64,000 nucleotides of DNA from Cyclobacterium sp. SYSU L10401. GTDB lineage: Bacteria > Bacteroidota > Bacteroidia > Cytophagales > Cyclobacteriaceae. Of the stretch, positions 1-8,907 are shown one piece after another. Under the pieces are notes generated by a model that saw nothing but the letters and a program-made list of their open reading frames with translations, was not told where the DNA came from and ran no database searches. Each line of letters begins with the position of its first letter. Positions within the stretch are counted from its first letter, which is position 1. Position numbers and translations under genes: made by a program. Location: assembly GCF_010993705.1 (NCBI RefSeq), contig NZ_WOFO01000004.1, forward strand, positions 124,001 through 188,000. Reading direction: 5' to 3'.

Positions 1-1290
1 AATCAAGCCGGCAAACTCAGGTCTGTCAATCAGGTTGGTTTGTTCCATTGGATCATTTTCCAAATCATAAAGCAGTTCTACTTCCTTGGCTGCAAACATC
101 CTTTGTGCCGCATCCGGCAACTGTCCCCGATCCCTGATCCGGTTGATTTCTTCATAACTCCCGCCTTTATTAAAGATCAAAGCATTTTGGTAGTAAGGCA
201 ACTGTGGCATAAAATGTCTGATATACAAATACCGGCCGTCATATACGGAACGGGAAACCTCATAACAATCATCAGCCCTGTCCCGGTAACCGAAAACATA
301 TTCCTTTTCCACCGCCTCTTGGCCTAAAAATGGCTTCCCTTCCATCATTTCAGGCACCTTAGCTCCTGCCAGACTAATCACCGTGGGCGCAAAATCCACA
401 AAGCCCACCTTGATATCGGTTTCAGCTCCGCGGATATGACTGACCAAATGCTGGTACTTTTCGGGTACGTGCAGGACAAAAGGGACCTGTAATCCGGCAT
501 TATTCAGCCAGCGTTTGTGCCCTGGCAGCCCATGTCCATGATCTGAAAAAACGAAAATGATGGTTTCTTCCAACAGGCCGTCTTCTTCCAATTGAGACAG
601 TAGCCTTGCCACTCCCCGATCAAAGACAGCGAGTAAATCATACATATGTGCCCAGATCTCTCTCATTTTAGGACTGTCTGGCAAATACGGAGGAAGCCTT
701 ACCCGATCAGGGTCTGTAAACGCTGTCAATGATTCGGTATCTGATTTCCTTAAGGCATTGGTGGGGCCTTCATGGGTGATCATAAAGTTAAAAACACTGA
801 AAAAGGGCTTGCCTTCCGGCCGGTTTCTCCAGTGGGCGGTACTGCTGCTTTCGTCCCATCTTCCCTCATGACTGAAATTATAATCCGTTTTCACATTGTT
901 GCTGGTGTAATAGCCTGACTCCCGCATTACCTCAGGCAAAATTTTCATGGATTCGGGTACAGGGGTCTCGGATCGCAGGTGCTGGGAGCCCAGAGAAATG
1001 GCATACATGCCCGTAATCAACGTAGATCGGGCCGGGGCACAAATGGGTGCATTGGAAAAAGCCTTGTTGAACCTGATACTTCTTTCTGCCAACTGATCAA
1101 TGGCAGGGGTCCTGGCCAGGCTATCCCCATAGCAACCATAAATAGGACTCAGGTCTTCATGAGAAATCCATAGTATATTTGGCCGGTCCTGAGCATTTAC
1201 ATCATGCCCACAATTAAATACCCCAAGAATAAAGACCAGTAATAAAGGGTAGAAAAAACCGCATTTTCCAAAAATTTTATACCTGTTCAT
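1..1290 (-). CDS. Type I sulfatase, 3' end cut by the window edge
   Basis: Formylglycine-dependent sulfatase that would remove sulfate esters from a glycan outside the cytoplasm. The minus strand reads open from an ATG at 1290 to base 1 (430 codons, no stop), so the C-terminus lies outside the window. A hydrophobic leader covers about residues 10-27. The sulfatase start PNILWISHEDLSP follows, then the active-site motif CAPAR with the modifiable Cys near residue 84. A metal-ligand DHG motif (FSDHGHGLPGHK) lies around residue 250. The Cys-type motif means maturation by an FGE or anaerobic maturase encoded elsewhere. The HEDLSPIYGCYG opening differs from the DDLGYGD opening of the two neighbouring sulfatases, so it is probably a different subfamily. 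It lies 67 bp downstream of the hydrolase-like gene on the same strand. The substrate is unknown. Confidence 0.9.
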   Translation of the reverse strand, partial: MNRYKIFGKCGFFYPLLLVFILGVFNCGHDVNAQDRPNILWISHEDLSPIYGCYGDSLARTPAIDQLAERSIRFNKAFSNAPICAPARSTLITGMYAISLGSQHLRSETPVPESMKILPEVMRESGYYTSNNVKTDYNFSHEGRWDESSSTAHWRNRPEGKPFFSVFNFMITHEGPTNALRKSDTESLTAFTDPDRVRLPPYLPDSPKMREIWAHMYDLLAVFDRGVARLLSQLEEDGLLEETIIFVFSDHGHGLPGHKRWLNNAGLQVPFVLHVPEKYQHLVSHIRGAETDIKVGFVDFAPTVISLAGAKVPEMMEGKPFLGQEAVEKEYVFGYRDRADDCYEVSRSVYDGRYLYIRHFMPQLPYYQNALIFNKGGSYEEINRIRDRGQLPDAAQRMFAAKEVELLYDLENDPMEQTNLIDRPEFAGLI

Positions 1291-1357
1291 TTCCTGTATT
1301 TATTATAGTCAATTTGTTATGGTTTTGTCTTTGACTGGATAAACCAACCATACCGTT

Positions 1358-2782
1358 TTACTCTTTCACCAATACGGCAATGGCCCCTGTATCCACCGGA
1401 CTGCGTAACTGTATTGCTTCACCACCTGAAACTTCCGATGCTGAGAGCCATTCCGCACCAGTAACAGAAAGCCACTGAAGGGAAGCATTACCTGTCAAAC
1501 TGCTTAAATCCAACATTACCTCTCCTCCCTGAGGAAAGTAAACCAGGTATTTTTCTCCTTCTTTTGCTGCGCAATACGCTTCATTTTCTTCTTTTTCGGA
1601 CAGTAAATCCATGCGGGGACTCAACTCCCAAAACTTCAGTTTTTCCTCTACTTTTCTCAAAGCCTTTAATGCATCAATAGAGGAAGCACTCAGGCCCAAA
1701 CCTGCTGGAGGCCGGTGAAACCTGCTGGAAGCAAAACCACCAATGATGTTTCTGAAAAAGGTTTCTACCGCGTGCTGCTCATCGATTTCTCTATTGGTCC
1801 AGGGGCTGGTCTCGCTGCCATAAATCTTGGTGCTATTGACCGGCCTGGGATTGGATTGGATGTAGTCAAAAATAAAGCGGGCATTGTCCCAGTTGAGCTG
1901 CCCTGTATTGTGACTGTTTTGGGACATGTCAATGTAGTCATAGCGTTCGGGGTGGTCAAGGGTTCGCCTGTGCATGTCGGATTTGATATCCCAGTCATCC
2001 CACATCTGGGTAAGCATGATTTCTTTGTCACCCGCTTCTTTTTTTATGAAATCCGCCCAGTATATGGCCCACTCGTCTTCTCCTTTGGTCTCATTGTCAA
2101 TGCAATACAGTACATGATCATGGCCCAGGGTATGGTCCAGAAGTTTGCGTACGAAAGATTGTTGATATTTCAAGACTAGCGGGTTATCATCCAAAGCGGG
2201 AACGGTATAAAAGAATGGTTGCTCGTTTGCCCCCGGATGATTGGGATACAGGCTGTCCAGCCGGGCTTCTTCGTAACTATAATTGATGTTATTGGCCGGG
2301 TGAAAGGGGTCCGTGAGCCACTCCTGTCTGGAATGGTCAAAACGATCCCAGATTTCTATTTGGACGATGATGTCCCTTTGTGCCGTCCAATGCAGCAAGC
2401 TATCAAACTGCTGCCAATAAACCTCATGCCATAGATCCAGGTCATACTTTCCTGCCTCATTGGTAGCAAATGCCTTTAAGTCTCCCGGATCCCGGTCGCT
2501 CATGGTATTGCGGATATAATTGCCTCCTATGGCCTGAAGGCTGTCCAAATGGGATTTCAGGTTGGGATGCTGAAACAAATTGTCATTATCCGTTGCCCCC
2601 AATAGCAGTACAGGCTCTCCCTTATATTCCCAATAAGCCGGGTTTTCGGACCAGGGCCGGATGCTACCGGAAGTGTCTCCCTCTTTTTGTTCAGCTGATT
2701 CCTGGTTCCCGCTTGGGTTACTTTGACAGGCAAATACTACCAGTGAAATACCAATAAATCCTACTACCTGTAATTTTTTCAT
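1358..2782 (-). CDS. Secreted TIM-barrel glycoside-hydrolase-like lipoprotein
   Basis: The 474-residue protein has a lipoprotein signal peptide (lipobox VVFAC, Cys19) and an acidic Ser/Glu-rich linker. The mature part opens with NPAYWEYKGEPVLLLGAT, the style of the DUF4038-like/clan-A barrels found in Bacteroidota polysaccharide loci. A conserved-looking strand carries acidic residues (VLYCIDNETKGEDEW, about residues 220-235) that could include a catalytic Glu. The last 80 or so residues look like a beta-sandwich (YLVYFPQGGEVMLDLS), similar to the small C-terminal domain often paired with these barrels. It sits between two sulfatases on the same strand, so it probably acts on a sulfated glycan after or before desulfation. 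I cannot assign a GH family number or a substrate. Confidence 0.7.
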   Translation of the reverse strand: MKKLQVVGFIGISLVVFACQSNPSGNQESAEQKEGDTSGSIRPWSENPAYWEYKGEPVLLLGATDNDNLFQHPNLKSHLDSLQAIGGNYIRNTMSDRDPGDLKAFATNEAGKYDLDLWHEVYWQQFDSLLHWTAQRDIIVQIEIWDRFDHSRQEWLTDPFHPANNINYSYEEARLDSLYPNHPGANEQPFFYTVPALDDNPLVLKYQQSFVRKLLDHTLGHDHVLYCIDNETKGEDEWAIYWADFIKKEAGDKEIMLTQMWDDWDIKSDMHRRTLDHPERYDYIDMSQNSHNTGQLNWDNARFIFDYIQSNPRPVNSTKIYGSETSPWTNREIDEQHAVETFFRNIIGGFASSRFHRPPAGLGLSASSIDALKALRKVEEKLKFWELSPRMDLLSEKEENEAYCAAKEGEKYLVYFPQGGEVMLDLSSLTGNASLQWLSVTGAEWLSASEVSGGEAIQLRSPVDTGAIAVLVKE

Positions 2783-2851
2783 TCTTGTATTGTTTTATTA
2801 TTACTGGAATTCATGTCTAAGAAGAACTGGTATGCGTTCCCCAAGGGCTAT

Positions 2852-4420
2852 TTATTTCAGTTCCAGGGCTTCTGTATCAACAAATTCTTCGCCCCTGATC
2901 GAGATAAAATCTGCCAGCATTGATTTTAGTTTTTCCGGATTTTCTTCTGCCAGGTTTCGCTGCTGCCCCAAATCATTGTTCAAGTCATACAATTGAAAAC
3001 CCTTGTCATTCCCCAGTTCAATATTCACATTTTCGTTGACAGAAGGGCCGTTATAAGGAGGGATAAGTACCCAATTTTCTTTCCGGAATGCGGTACGTGT
3101 AGTGGCTTCCAATACCAGTGATTCCCTGCCCTGATCAGCCTTTCCCAACAAGGTAGCAGAAAAATCCTGCCCGTCTGAACTTTTCTCCCCGCTACCTGTC
3201 AATGAAGCCAGGGAATTCAAAAGATCTATCTGACTAATCATGGCATCAGATTGACCAGGCTCAATGGTACCCTTCCAATAGCTGATGAAAGGTACCCTTG
3301 TTCCTGCTTCGAACAGACTGTATTTGCCTCCCCTCAGAGGTCCCCAGGGCGTATGATCGCCTAATTTCTCGACTGCATCATCGTAATATCCATCATTGAG
3401 CACCGGTCCATTGTCACTGGTAAAAATCACAAGGGTATTTTCCAGCAATCCCTCTTCCTCAAGCGTATTCATAAATTCCCCAACGCACCAATCGGCTTCC
3501 AGGATCACATCTCCTCTGGGTCCCATACCTGATTTTCCTGCAAATCGGGGGTGGGGTGTACGCGGTACATGGGGCTGCTGCATGGCATAAAAGAGGAAAA
3601 ACGGCTGATCCCTTTCTTCCTGCACATAGGCTTTCGCTTTTTCCAGAAAATGGTCCGCCATGTCTTCATCCACCCATTTGGCATTTTCACCACCTTTCAT
3701 AAATCCGATGCGGGGAATTCCATTGACAATGCTGCTATTGTGGCCATGGTGCCATTTCATGGTCAGCATTTCGGGGTTATCTTTTCCGGTAGGTTCACCT
3801 TCAAAATTTTCCTGGTAATTGATCTCTATGGGGTCGTTTGGGTCCAAACCCTGAACCAGGCCATTTTCCAGGTAGACGGTAGGTACCCGGTCCTGTGTGG
3901 CAGCCATGATATAGGAATAGTCAAAACCGACTTCATTTGGCCCCGGGCTTACCCGCTCATTCCAATCCACCTGGCCGTCGCCCAATCCCATATGCCATTT
4001 CCCCACTACTGCGGTGGCATAGCCTTTGTTTTTCAGCATTCCGGGGATGGTTAGTTCATCCGTTCCTATCAATAAGGGAGCGGTTCCGGGCAATATTTTG
4101 GCATCTTTGTTTCTCCAGGGATAGGTACCGGTCATCAAAGCATACCGGCTGGGGGAACAGGTAGCCGAAGAGGCATAACCATTGGTGAACTTCATTCCCC
4201 CATTGGCCAGGAAATCCATATTGGGAGTCTCCAGCGTACCCGCCTCATAGGCACTTACATCCCCATAGCCCAAATCATCCATATAAATGATGACGATATT
4301 GGGCTTTTGGGTACTGACAGCTTCAGTTTTATTTTCAGTCTGGCAGCCAAACGAAGTGAATAGCAGTAAAGCAATAAACAGGGTGAATGCAGGATTAATA
4401 CGAGCCATAGGTAAGTTCAT
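2852..4420 (-). CDS. Type I sulfatase (arylsulfatase-like lipoprotein)
   Basis: Complete 522-residue sulfatase with a lipobox ending in Cys26 (TSFGC), so probably membrane-anchored and facing outward or periplasmic. The family opening PNIVIIYMDDLGYGDVSAY supplies the first metal ligands. The formylglycine motif is CSPSR (Cys88), and FTSDNGPV around residue 335 supplies further metal ligands. The length is normal for the family. The chosen ATG is at 4420; a second Met four residues later is possible. It is 69 bp upstream of the hydrolase-like gene on the same strand, and a SusD remnant lies just upstream of it. Together they form a small sulfated-glycan group. The specific sulfate position and sugar cannot be read from the sequence. 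Confidence 0.92.
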   Translation of the reverse strand: MNLPMARINPAFTLFIALLLFTSFGCQTENKTEAVSTQKPNIVIIYMDDLGYGDVSAYEAGTLETPNMDFLANGGMKFTNGYASSATCSPSRYALMTGTYPWRNKDAKILPGTAPLLIGTDELTIPGMLKNKGYATAVVGKWHMGLGDGQVDWNERVSPGPNEVGFDYSYIMAATQDRVPTVYLENGLVQGLDPNDPIEINYQENFEGEPTGKDNPEMLTMKWHHGHNSSIVNGIPRIGFMKGGENAKWVDEDMADHFLEKAKAYVQEERDQPFFLFYAMQQPHVPRTPHPRFAGKSGMGPRGDVILEADWCVGEFMNTLEEEGLLENTLVIFTSDNGPVLNDGYYDDAVEKLGDHTPWGPLRGGKYSLFEAGTRVPFISYWKGTIEPGQSDAMISQIDLLNSLASLTGSGEKSSDGQDFSATLLGKADQGRESLVLEATTRTAFRKENWVLIPPYNGPSVNENVNIELGNDKGFQLYDLNNDLGQQRNLAEENPEKLKSMLADFISIRGEEFVDTEALELK

Positions 4421-4533
4421 GTTGAAATTCAGTAAAATAAAAAAACAAGATATAAAAATTTTATGAAATCCTTTTCTAACGCATTTGTCTTTTCGCTTTT
4501 GACCAGACTAATTTTGGTCCGGTAAGCAGCAAT

Positions 4534-4563
4534 AAAAAAGGGCACCCTTTGGATGCCCTTTTA
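4534..4563 (-). terminator. Rho-independent-type hairpin
   Basis: Arms AAAAGGGCA (4536-4544) and TGCCCTTTT (4554-4562) pair perfectly around a 9-base loop, with a run of A on one side and T on the other. It lies just past the C-terminal coding remnant of the SusD pseudogene, as expected for that gene's terminator on the minus strand. The symmetry would allow function in both directions. Confidence 0.7.
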
Positions 4564-4586
4564 TGATTGAGTGATGATGTCTTCTT

Positions 4587-5558
4587 TAAATTATCCCAGA
4601 ACAAGGTTCGGTTCAGATTGTCATTGGCCTGTACCTGCTGGTAATTTTCCGTATTGTAGGTTTGCTCTGAACCAGGATAAATCCACCTGCTGGGGGAAGG
4701 CTTTGCTGATTGGATTGGTCTTCCCAAAACACCAAATCCGGCATTTCTATTCGTCTCAATTCAGCCCAGTTTTCGTTGGGCTGCACCACGTTGAAATGAA
4801 GCCATTTTTGTTCAGCGATAAGCCTCATCTTCTCCATATGCCCAGTCGCCGCATCCCAACTGATATCTGCATCGGCCAAATAGGTATCGATGCCAGCTTC
4901 TGTGATCGGCATTGGCTCGGGAGAAATCAAGTTATTACTCATATCTCGCAGTATATCATAATAATGAATGGATTCCCTGACCCCACTTTCATAATGTTCT
5001 TTGGCCTGGGCATCCTGACCTGCTTTCAGATAATATTCGGCAGCCATAAAATGAATCTGGCTGGCGTTGATCAACATACCAGGAAAGTACTGATTACGGC
5101 TCAAGATAGTCCTGTTGTAGATGGCCATGGTATTTGATCCGATCAATTCGGTCTGAAAGGAAGAACTTAAAACTGGATCCAATCCAATATATTCTCCCTC
5201 TGCACCTTCACCCAATTCAAAAAACATAAGTGAGACGAGGATCTTCGTTATCGAGCATGTGCTCCAAAATCACTTTGACTGCCACATTGCCCTCCCGTTC
5301 TTCCAGGCCACCCTGAAAATCATTGGCTCCGATAAGCGTACCCAATGCATGTTTTCGGAAGGTGATGTTGTCATCGTTGGCAGATACGATGGGATAGTTA
5401 GTTGGATTAGACAAAATTTCATTGATTTCGGATGTGGCCCTGGAAGAAAATTCAGAATTTCCGGTATTGGAAATTACCCAACACCAGCCAATCGAAAAAT
5501 CATCATTTTGATCCCAAATGATCAATAAAAACAGTTGATCAACCCAAAAATGGCCCAA
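4587..5558 (-). pseudogene. SusD/RagB-type glycan-binding protein remnant, frameshifted and N-terminally truncated
   Basis: Three overlapping minus-strand frames together encode the middle and end of a SusD-like outer-membrane binding lipoprotein. The first frame (to about 5217) ends DNEDPRLTYVF. The second (from 5227) continues FELGEGAEGEYIGLDP and includes the SusD-like helix segment INASQIHFMAAEYYLKAG. The third carries the typical C-terminus WIYPGSEQTYNTENYQQ through TLFWDN. The first shift falls in a run of six T and the second in a run of C, so homopolymer slippage or sequencing error could explain either. Neither explains the missing first half: the signal peptide and TPR-like N-terminus are absent, with a plus-strand sulfatase starting 39 bp away. 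No SusC partner is adjacent. I read it as the relic of a lost SusCD pair. Confidence 0.8.
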
Positions 5559-5596
5559 TTGAAAAGGTTTAAAGTATCTAAGTAGACTTACTAAAA

Positions 5597-7009
5597 ATGA
5601 GGATGCACATTTTACTGAACATAATGCTTATCTGGTGGCATTTGACGCTAGGACCCCTTAATACCAATATCGGTGAAACCAGCCCTCCCAATATCATCAT
5701 CATACTGGCAGATGACCTGGGTTATGGGGATGTGGGGGGCTTTTACGGCGGAATTGCCCATACTCCCCACCTGAACCAACTGGCCAGGGAAGGCATGTTG
5801 TTTACCGATTTTCACAGTAACGGAGCCATGTGTTCCCCTACCCGGGCAGCTTTATTGACCGGAAGGTACCAGCAACGGCTCGGCATAGAGGATCCCCTTC
5901 CCGGGGATTGGCAACAAAAAGGGCTAGGGGCCATTAAAGGAATTGCCAGCGAGGACCTGTATTCAACACCCACAATAGCCGATTACCTGAAGAAATCTGG
6001 CTATGCCACGGCATTTTTTGGCAAATGGCACCTGGGCAACCACCCGGATGCCAATCCCCGGAATTTTGGTTTTGACACCTTCCGTGGCCTGACTTCGGGT
6101 GATGGGGATTACTTTTCCAAATTGGATCGCTACGGCTTTCCGGACTGGTGGCAAAACGAAAAGCTGTCCTTTCAGGAAGGATATACCACGGATGTCATCA
6201 CTGACAACGGGATTCAATTTATAGCAGAAAACAAAAAGCAACCGTTTTTCCTTTACCTGGCTCACCTGGGCGTCCATTTTCCCTGGCAATCTCCGGAAGA
6301 TGAGCACCTGGAAATACGGAAAGAGGGAACCGACTATACCTCCAGCCTACCGGGAGCAGCCAGTAAGTTGGGACCACATCCACCCGAAGAAGTCCCGGAA
6401 ACGCTGATAAGCATGATCGAATCACTGGACAGGAACCTCGGCAAACTGGTTGCCTGCCTCAAGGCGGAAGGACTGGATAAAAATACCCTGGTATTTTTTA
6501 CCTCGGATAATGGCCAATACCTGAATTACCAGGGCGAAACCTGGCCATCTGTGGGATCCAATGGCCAGCTGCGAGGTGAAAAATCGGATCTCTACGAAGG
6601 AGGACACCGGGTGCCGGCCATTGCCTGGTGGCCCGGAAAAATTCCGGCAGGTAGCCAAAATCACGAAACCCTGGCATCCTTTGATCTTTTACCTACCTTT
6701 CTGGAGTTGACCGGACAGCCCTTTCCTGATTCCGAGGGACCGGATCGCCTGGATGGGCAAAGCTTGCTGCCGGTCCTGACCGAAAGAGGAAAAGTGCCCG
6801 ACAGGACCCTCTTCTGGAGAACCCCGGAAGCCATTGCAGTGAGAAAAGGTCCCTGGAAACTACTGGAAGACCGGGAGAAAGAGTCCCTTGCCCTGTATAA
6901 CCTTGACCATGACCTTTCCGAAAGCCGAGACCGGAAAGCAGATTTTCCGGAAATCTTCCGGGAGCTAAGTCAGCTGAAAGATAGCTGGGAGCAGGAAATG
7001 GACAAATGA
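5597..7009 (+). CDS. Type I sulfatase
   Basis: Complete 470-residue sulfatase and the only plus-strand gene in this part of the window. A short hydrophobic N-terminus (residues 4-20) suggests a signal peptide without a clear lipobox. It shows the family opening PNIIIILADDLGYGDVGGFY, the formylglycine motif CSPTR (Cys79), GKWHLG around residue 141 and FTSDNGQYL around residue 297. Two Met codons in the first three residues allow starts at 5597 or 5603. It is divergent from the SusD pseudogene and about 39 bp from its broken edge, so it may have been brought here by the rearrangement that truncated SusD. It is slightly short for the family but has a full C-terminal subdomain. The substrate is unknown. 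Confidence 0.92.
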   Translation: MRMHILLNIMLIWWHLTLGPLNTNIGETSPPNIIIILADDLGYGDVGGFYGGIAHTPHLNQLAREGMLFTDFHSNGAMCSPTRAALLTGRYQQRLGIEDPLPGDWQQKGLGAIKGIASEDLYSTPTIADYLKKSGYATAFFGKWHLGNHPDANPRNFGFDTFRGLTSGDGDYFSKLDRYGFPDWWQNEKLSFQEGYTTDVITDNGIQFIAENKKQPFFLYLAHLGVHFPWQSPEDEHLEIRKEGTDYTSSLPGAASKLGPHPPEEVPETLISMIESLDRNLGKLVACLKAEGLDKNTLVFFTSDNGQYLNYQGETWPSVGSNGQLRGEKSDLYEGGHRVPAIAWWPGKIPAGSQNHETLASFDLLPTFLELTGQPFPDSEGPDRLDGQSLLPVLTERGKVPDRTLFWRTPEAIAVRKGPWKLLEDREKESLALYNLDHDLSESRDRKADFPEIFRELSQLKDSWEQEMDK

Positions 7010-7045
7010 CAGGTAAAGGTCCTTTCTTTCTTAACGTACACGATT

Positions 7046-7083
7046 AAAACCGTCGAGGTCCCGAAGACCTCAATGGTTATTGA
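7046..7083. repeat. Palindromic repeat, copy 1
   Basis: The core ACCGTCGAGGTC at 7049-7060 is followed by CCGAA and GACCTCAATGGT (7066-7077). The arms are nearly complementary (GAGGTC with GACCTC). The same core returns at 7775-7803 and in a worn form at 7691-7721. Confidence 0.8.
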
Positions 7084-7210
7084 CATTAGCAAATAAGGTT
7101 TATCTTTATTTACCTCCGCTATCCGCTGCTTTACTTCCTTCCCGATAACAGGCACGGACTATAACGATTCTTAATACATCATCTGATTGTAATGAGGAAA
7201 TGTAAGCTTC

Positions 7211-7582
7211 CTAAACATGCTGATCCACCAGAATGGCATTGCCATCAGGATCCATGACCACAAAGCTGCCTGGCCCGGAACTGCTTTCATCGGCTTCGGT
7301 TACCAGGGAAACACCTTCTTCCTTAAGTTTTTTTTGTATGCTTCGGATATCGTCAAATTGCTTTAGCTTTTGGGCATTTTCATCCCAGCCCGGATTGAAG
7401 GTAAGGAGGTCGTTTTCAAACATGCCCTGAAAGAGACCGACCAGCGCATTGCCGTTCTTCATGATCAGGTAATTTTTGTCCAGGTCACCTCCGAATACAG
7501 AAAATCCCAGCTTTTCATAAAAATCCCGGGAGGTTCTGAGGTCTTTTACATTCAAACTGATAGAGAAAGCACCTAAATTCAT
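7211..7582 (-). CDS. VOC (glyoxalase/bleomycin-resistance) family protein
   Basis: A 123-residue protein of the vicinal-oxygen-chelate fold. It opens GAFSISLNVKDLRTSRDFYE, the classic first beta-alpha unit with a possible metal or substrate residue, and closes GSFVVMDPDGNAILVDQH, the last beta strands of the second module. No signal peptide is present, so it should be cytosolic. Its length fits a single chain with two beta-alpha-beta-beta-beta modules. Members of this superfamily include glyoxalase I, dioxygenases and antibiotic-binding proteins, and nothing here picks one. Palindromic repeats flank it on both sides and it has no operon partner. The typical second metal-ligand His is not obvious, so it may bind rather than catalyse. 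Confidence 0.85.
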   Translation of the reverse strand: MNLGAFSISLNVKDLRTSRDFYEKLGFSVFGGDLDKNYLIMKNGNALVGLFQGMFENDLLTFNPGWDENAQKLKQFDDIRSIQKKLKEEGVSLVTEADESSSGPGSFVVMDPDGNAILVDQHV

Positions 7583-7690
7583 GGTATCGGTTTTTACGTT
7601 GAAAGGTTAAAGGAATTTTTACCTGCAAATCAATTTTGTGATTTTACTTTTCAAATGGAATTTCCAGGCTGATTTTTAAAGTGATATTCC

Positions 7691-7721
7691 TTCGAGGTCC
7701 CAATGACTTCAGTTGTTATTG
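7691..7721. repeat. Palindromic repeat, copy 2 (degenerate)
   Basis: TTCGAGGTCCCAATGACTTC followed by AGTTGTTATTGACC aligns with the other two copies, but the inverted arms have several mismatches. This suggests an older, decayed copy. Confidence 0.65.
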
Positions 7722-7771
7722 ACCTTTGGGGTTTCCATAACCATAAGGGCTGACCAGTAGCGTTTACGAAT

Positions 7772-7806
7772 AAAACCGTCGAGGTCTCGAAGACCTCAAC
7801 GGTTAT
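7772..7806. repeat. Palindromic repeat, copy 3
   Basis: The core runs from ACCGTCGAGGTC (7775-7786) through TCGAA to GACCTCAACGGT (7792-7803). Eleven of twelve arm positions pair, the best palindrome of the three copies. AAAACCGTCGAGGTC is shared exactly with copy 1. Confidence 0.82.
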
Positions 7807-7901
7807 CGAACATACTGACCTTTGGGCTTTCTAAAATCCCGATGGTCTTTCCTTATTTGTGAAATAATAACCTATCTTTACTAAAGACCGGGGATGCTAA
7901 T

Positions 7902-8210
7902 TCAATGTTTATCATTCTCAGCTTTACCCAAATCCATTGCTTTGAATAATTGTCCCAAACTGCTGAGCATGTTCTCTACTACCTTTTCGTTTTCCACAGG
8001 AATCTTAAAATAGGTCTCTTCGGTTTGGTGGTTCTTTTCGGTAAAGGTCTTTGCCAAATGGCTAGCCATTTGGGGGTTAGAAAATGCCTGGGCCATTTGT
8101 TTGAGCCAATCGGGGGGGCCACCACCGGCCATTTGCGTTTGTTGCTCAGTTTGAGAATGAAGGGCCTGCGATGAAGTCATTTCAGTTTCAGTATCATCAA
8201 ATAAACCCAT
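7902..8210 (-). CDS. Small hypothetical protein, 102 residues
   Basis: I do not recognise this gene. It encodes a Gln/Met-rich, mostly helical soluble protein. It begins MGLFDDTETEMTSSQ, has a short Gly-Pro break (GGGPPDWLKQMAQAF) and ends in a charged amphipathic segment (VENMLSSLGQLFKAMDLGK). No signal peptide, membrane segment or cysteine is present. It lies 17 bp downstream of the end of the broken SWIM/helicase gene on the same strand, so it may once have shared a transcript with it. The frame is open, starts with ATG and has a protein-like composition, which is why I treat it as real. Confidence 0.6.
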   Translation of the reverse strand: MGLFDDTETEMTSSQALHSQTEQQTQMAGGGPPDWLKQMAQAFSNPQMASHLAKTFTEKNHQTEETYFKIPVENEKVVENMLSSLGQLFKAMDLGKAENDKH

Positions 8211-8227
8211 CTGCCTTCCATTAAAAC

Positions 8228-8907
8228 CTAAATTTTATTCCTCTTCACCCAATCCATTCTACTGCGCTTATCCCGAATGGTGATAATATAGGAAAGGGCA
8301 TCTCCGTAACAACTGAAACCGGGGTCGATATCCCTTGCCCCGGCCATAAACGTATCAAAATTATCGAAAGAACTGTCTTTTAATACGCCGTCTTTATAAA
8401 AAACAATTTCCTAAAGCTTTCCAAATTTTTGGCATTGTGGCTCCCTATCCTTAGCCTGACAGTTCTTTGCTGAGGACTGTATTTTAAATAGACTGAGCTG
8501 TATGGTGGGTTAAAAGTTTCCCTGGTAAATATTTTTTTCAGTTCCCTTTTCTTGTGAATATGAAGCAATACCGATTCGATATGCTTGCAGGTACCCAACC
8601 CATTGGTCTTGAAATCATAGCAGGAACAAAAGTTTTGGTTTTGTCCTTCCTGGATTTGTTTCAGGTTACTCCGGATAGCCACCTTATAAGAGTTTTCGCT
8701 TTGGGGGTTATACACCTCGAAATCTGAAAATACAGGTTCCCCACCCACATTTTCAATGTTGAAGTGCTGCATTTGGGCAAACCGCTTTCTAATGGCAGCT
8801 TACCACTGATCCAGGCTGAGATTATCCGGCTTTCTGTGGTAAGGAACTTCAAGTTTCTTTTTCCGGCTTTTCGAATTGCCCTTTTTGGCTTTGGTGGTGG
8901 TTGCCAT
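8228..8907 (-). pseudogene. SWIM zinc-finger N-terminus of an SNF2-type helicase, broken
   Basis: The minus strand from an ATG at 8907 reads MATTTKAKKGNSKSRKKK, then HRKPDNLSLDQW, and hits a TAA. The same frame resumes at once as AAIRKRFAQMQHFNIENV and carries a SWIM finger (CSCYDFKTNGLGTCKHIE, pattern CxC...CxH). Near 8405 a shift at a T run ends this frame. The next frame continues naturally as KDGVLKDSSFDNFDTFM to RSRMDWVKRNKI and a TAG at 8228. In Bacteroidota this arrangement opens a large SNF2/DEAD helicase; the ATPase core is wholly absent. There are thus three separate lesions: a nonsense codon (CAA or GAA to TAA), a frameshift and loss of the 3' part. I infer the family from the SWIM motif and the N-terminal style. 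Confidence 0.78.

Larger units (their letters stand above)
7583..7901. other. Gene-free interval carrying repeats
   Basis: This 319-bp stretch between the VOC gene and the small hypothetical gene has no convincing reading frame. It holds two copies of the palindromic repeat. Each copy is followed by a related tail containing TGACCTTTGGG and then a TTTC-containing segment. It otherwise shows nothing I can name. Confidence 0.6.

Noticed and set aside
3551-4054. A 167-codon plus-strand frame
   Set aside because: Lies fully opposite a well-supported sulfatase gene. No independent coding evidence.
4501-4520. GACCA/TGGTC hairpin as a second terminator
   Set aside because: Only five pairs and no T run. 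The stronger hairpin at 4534-4563 explains termination.
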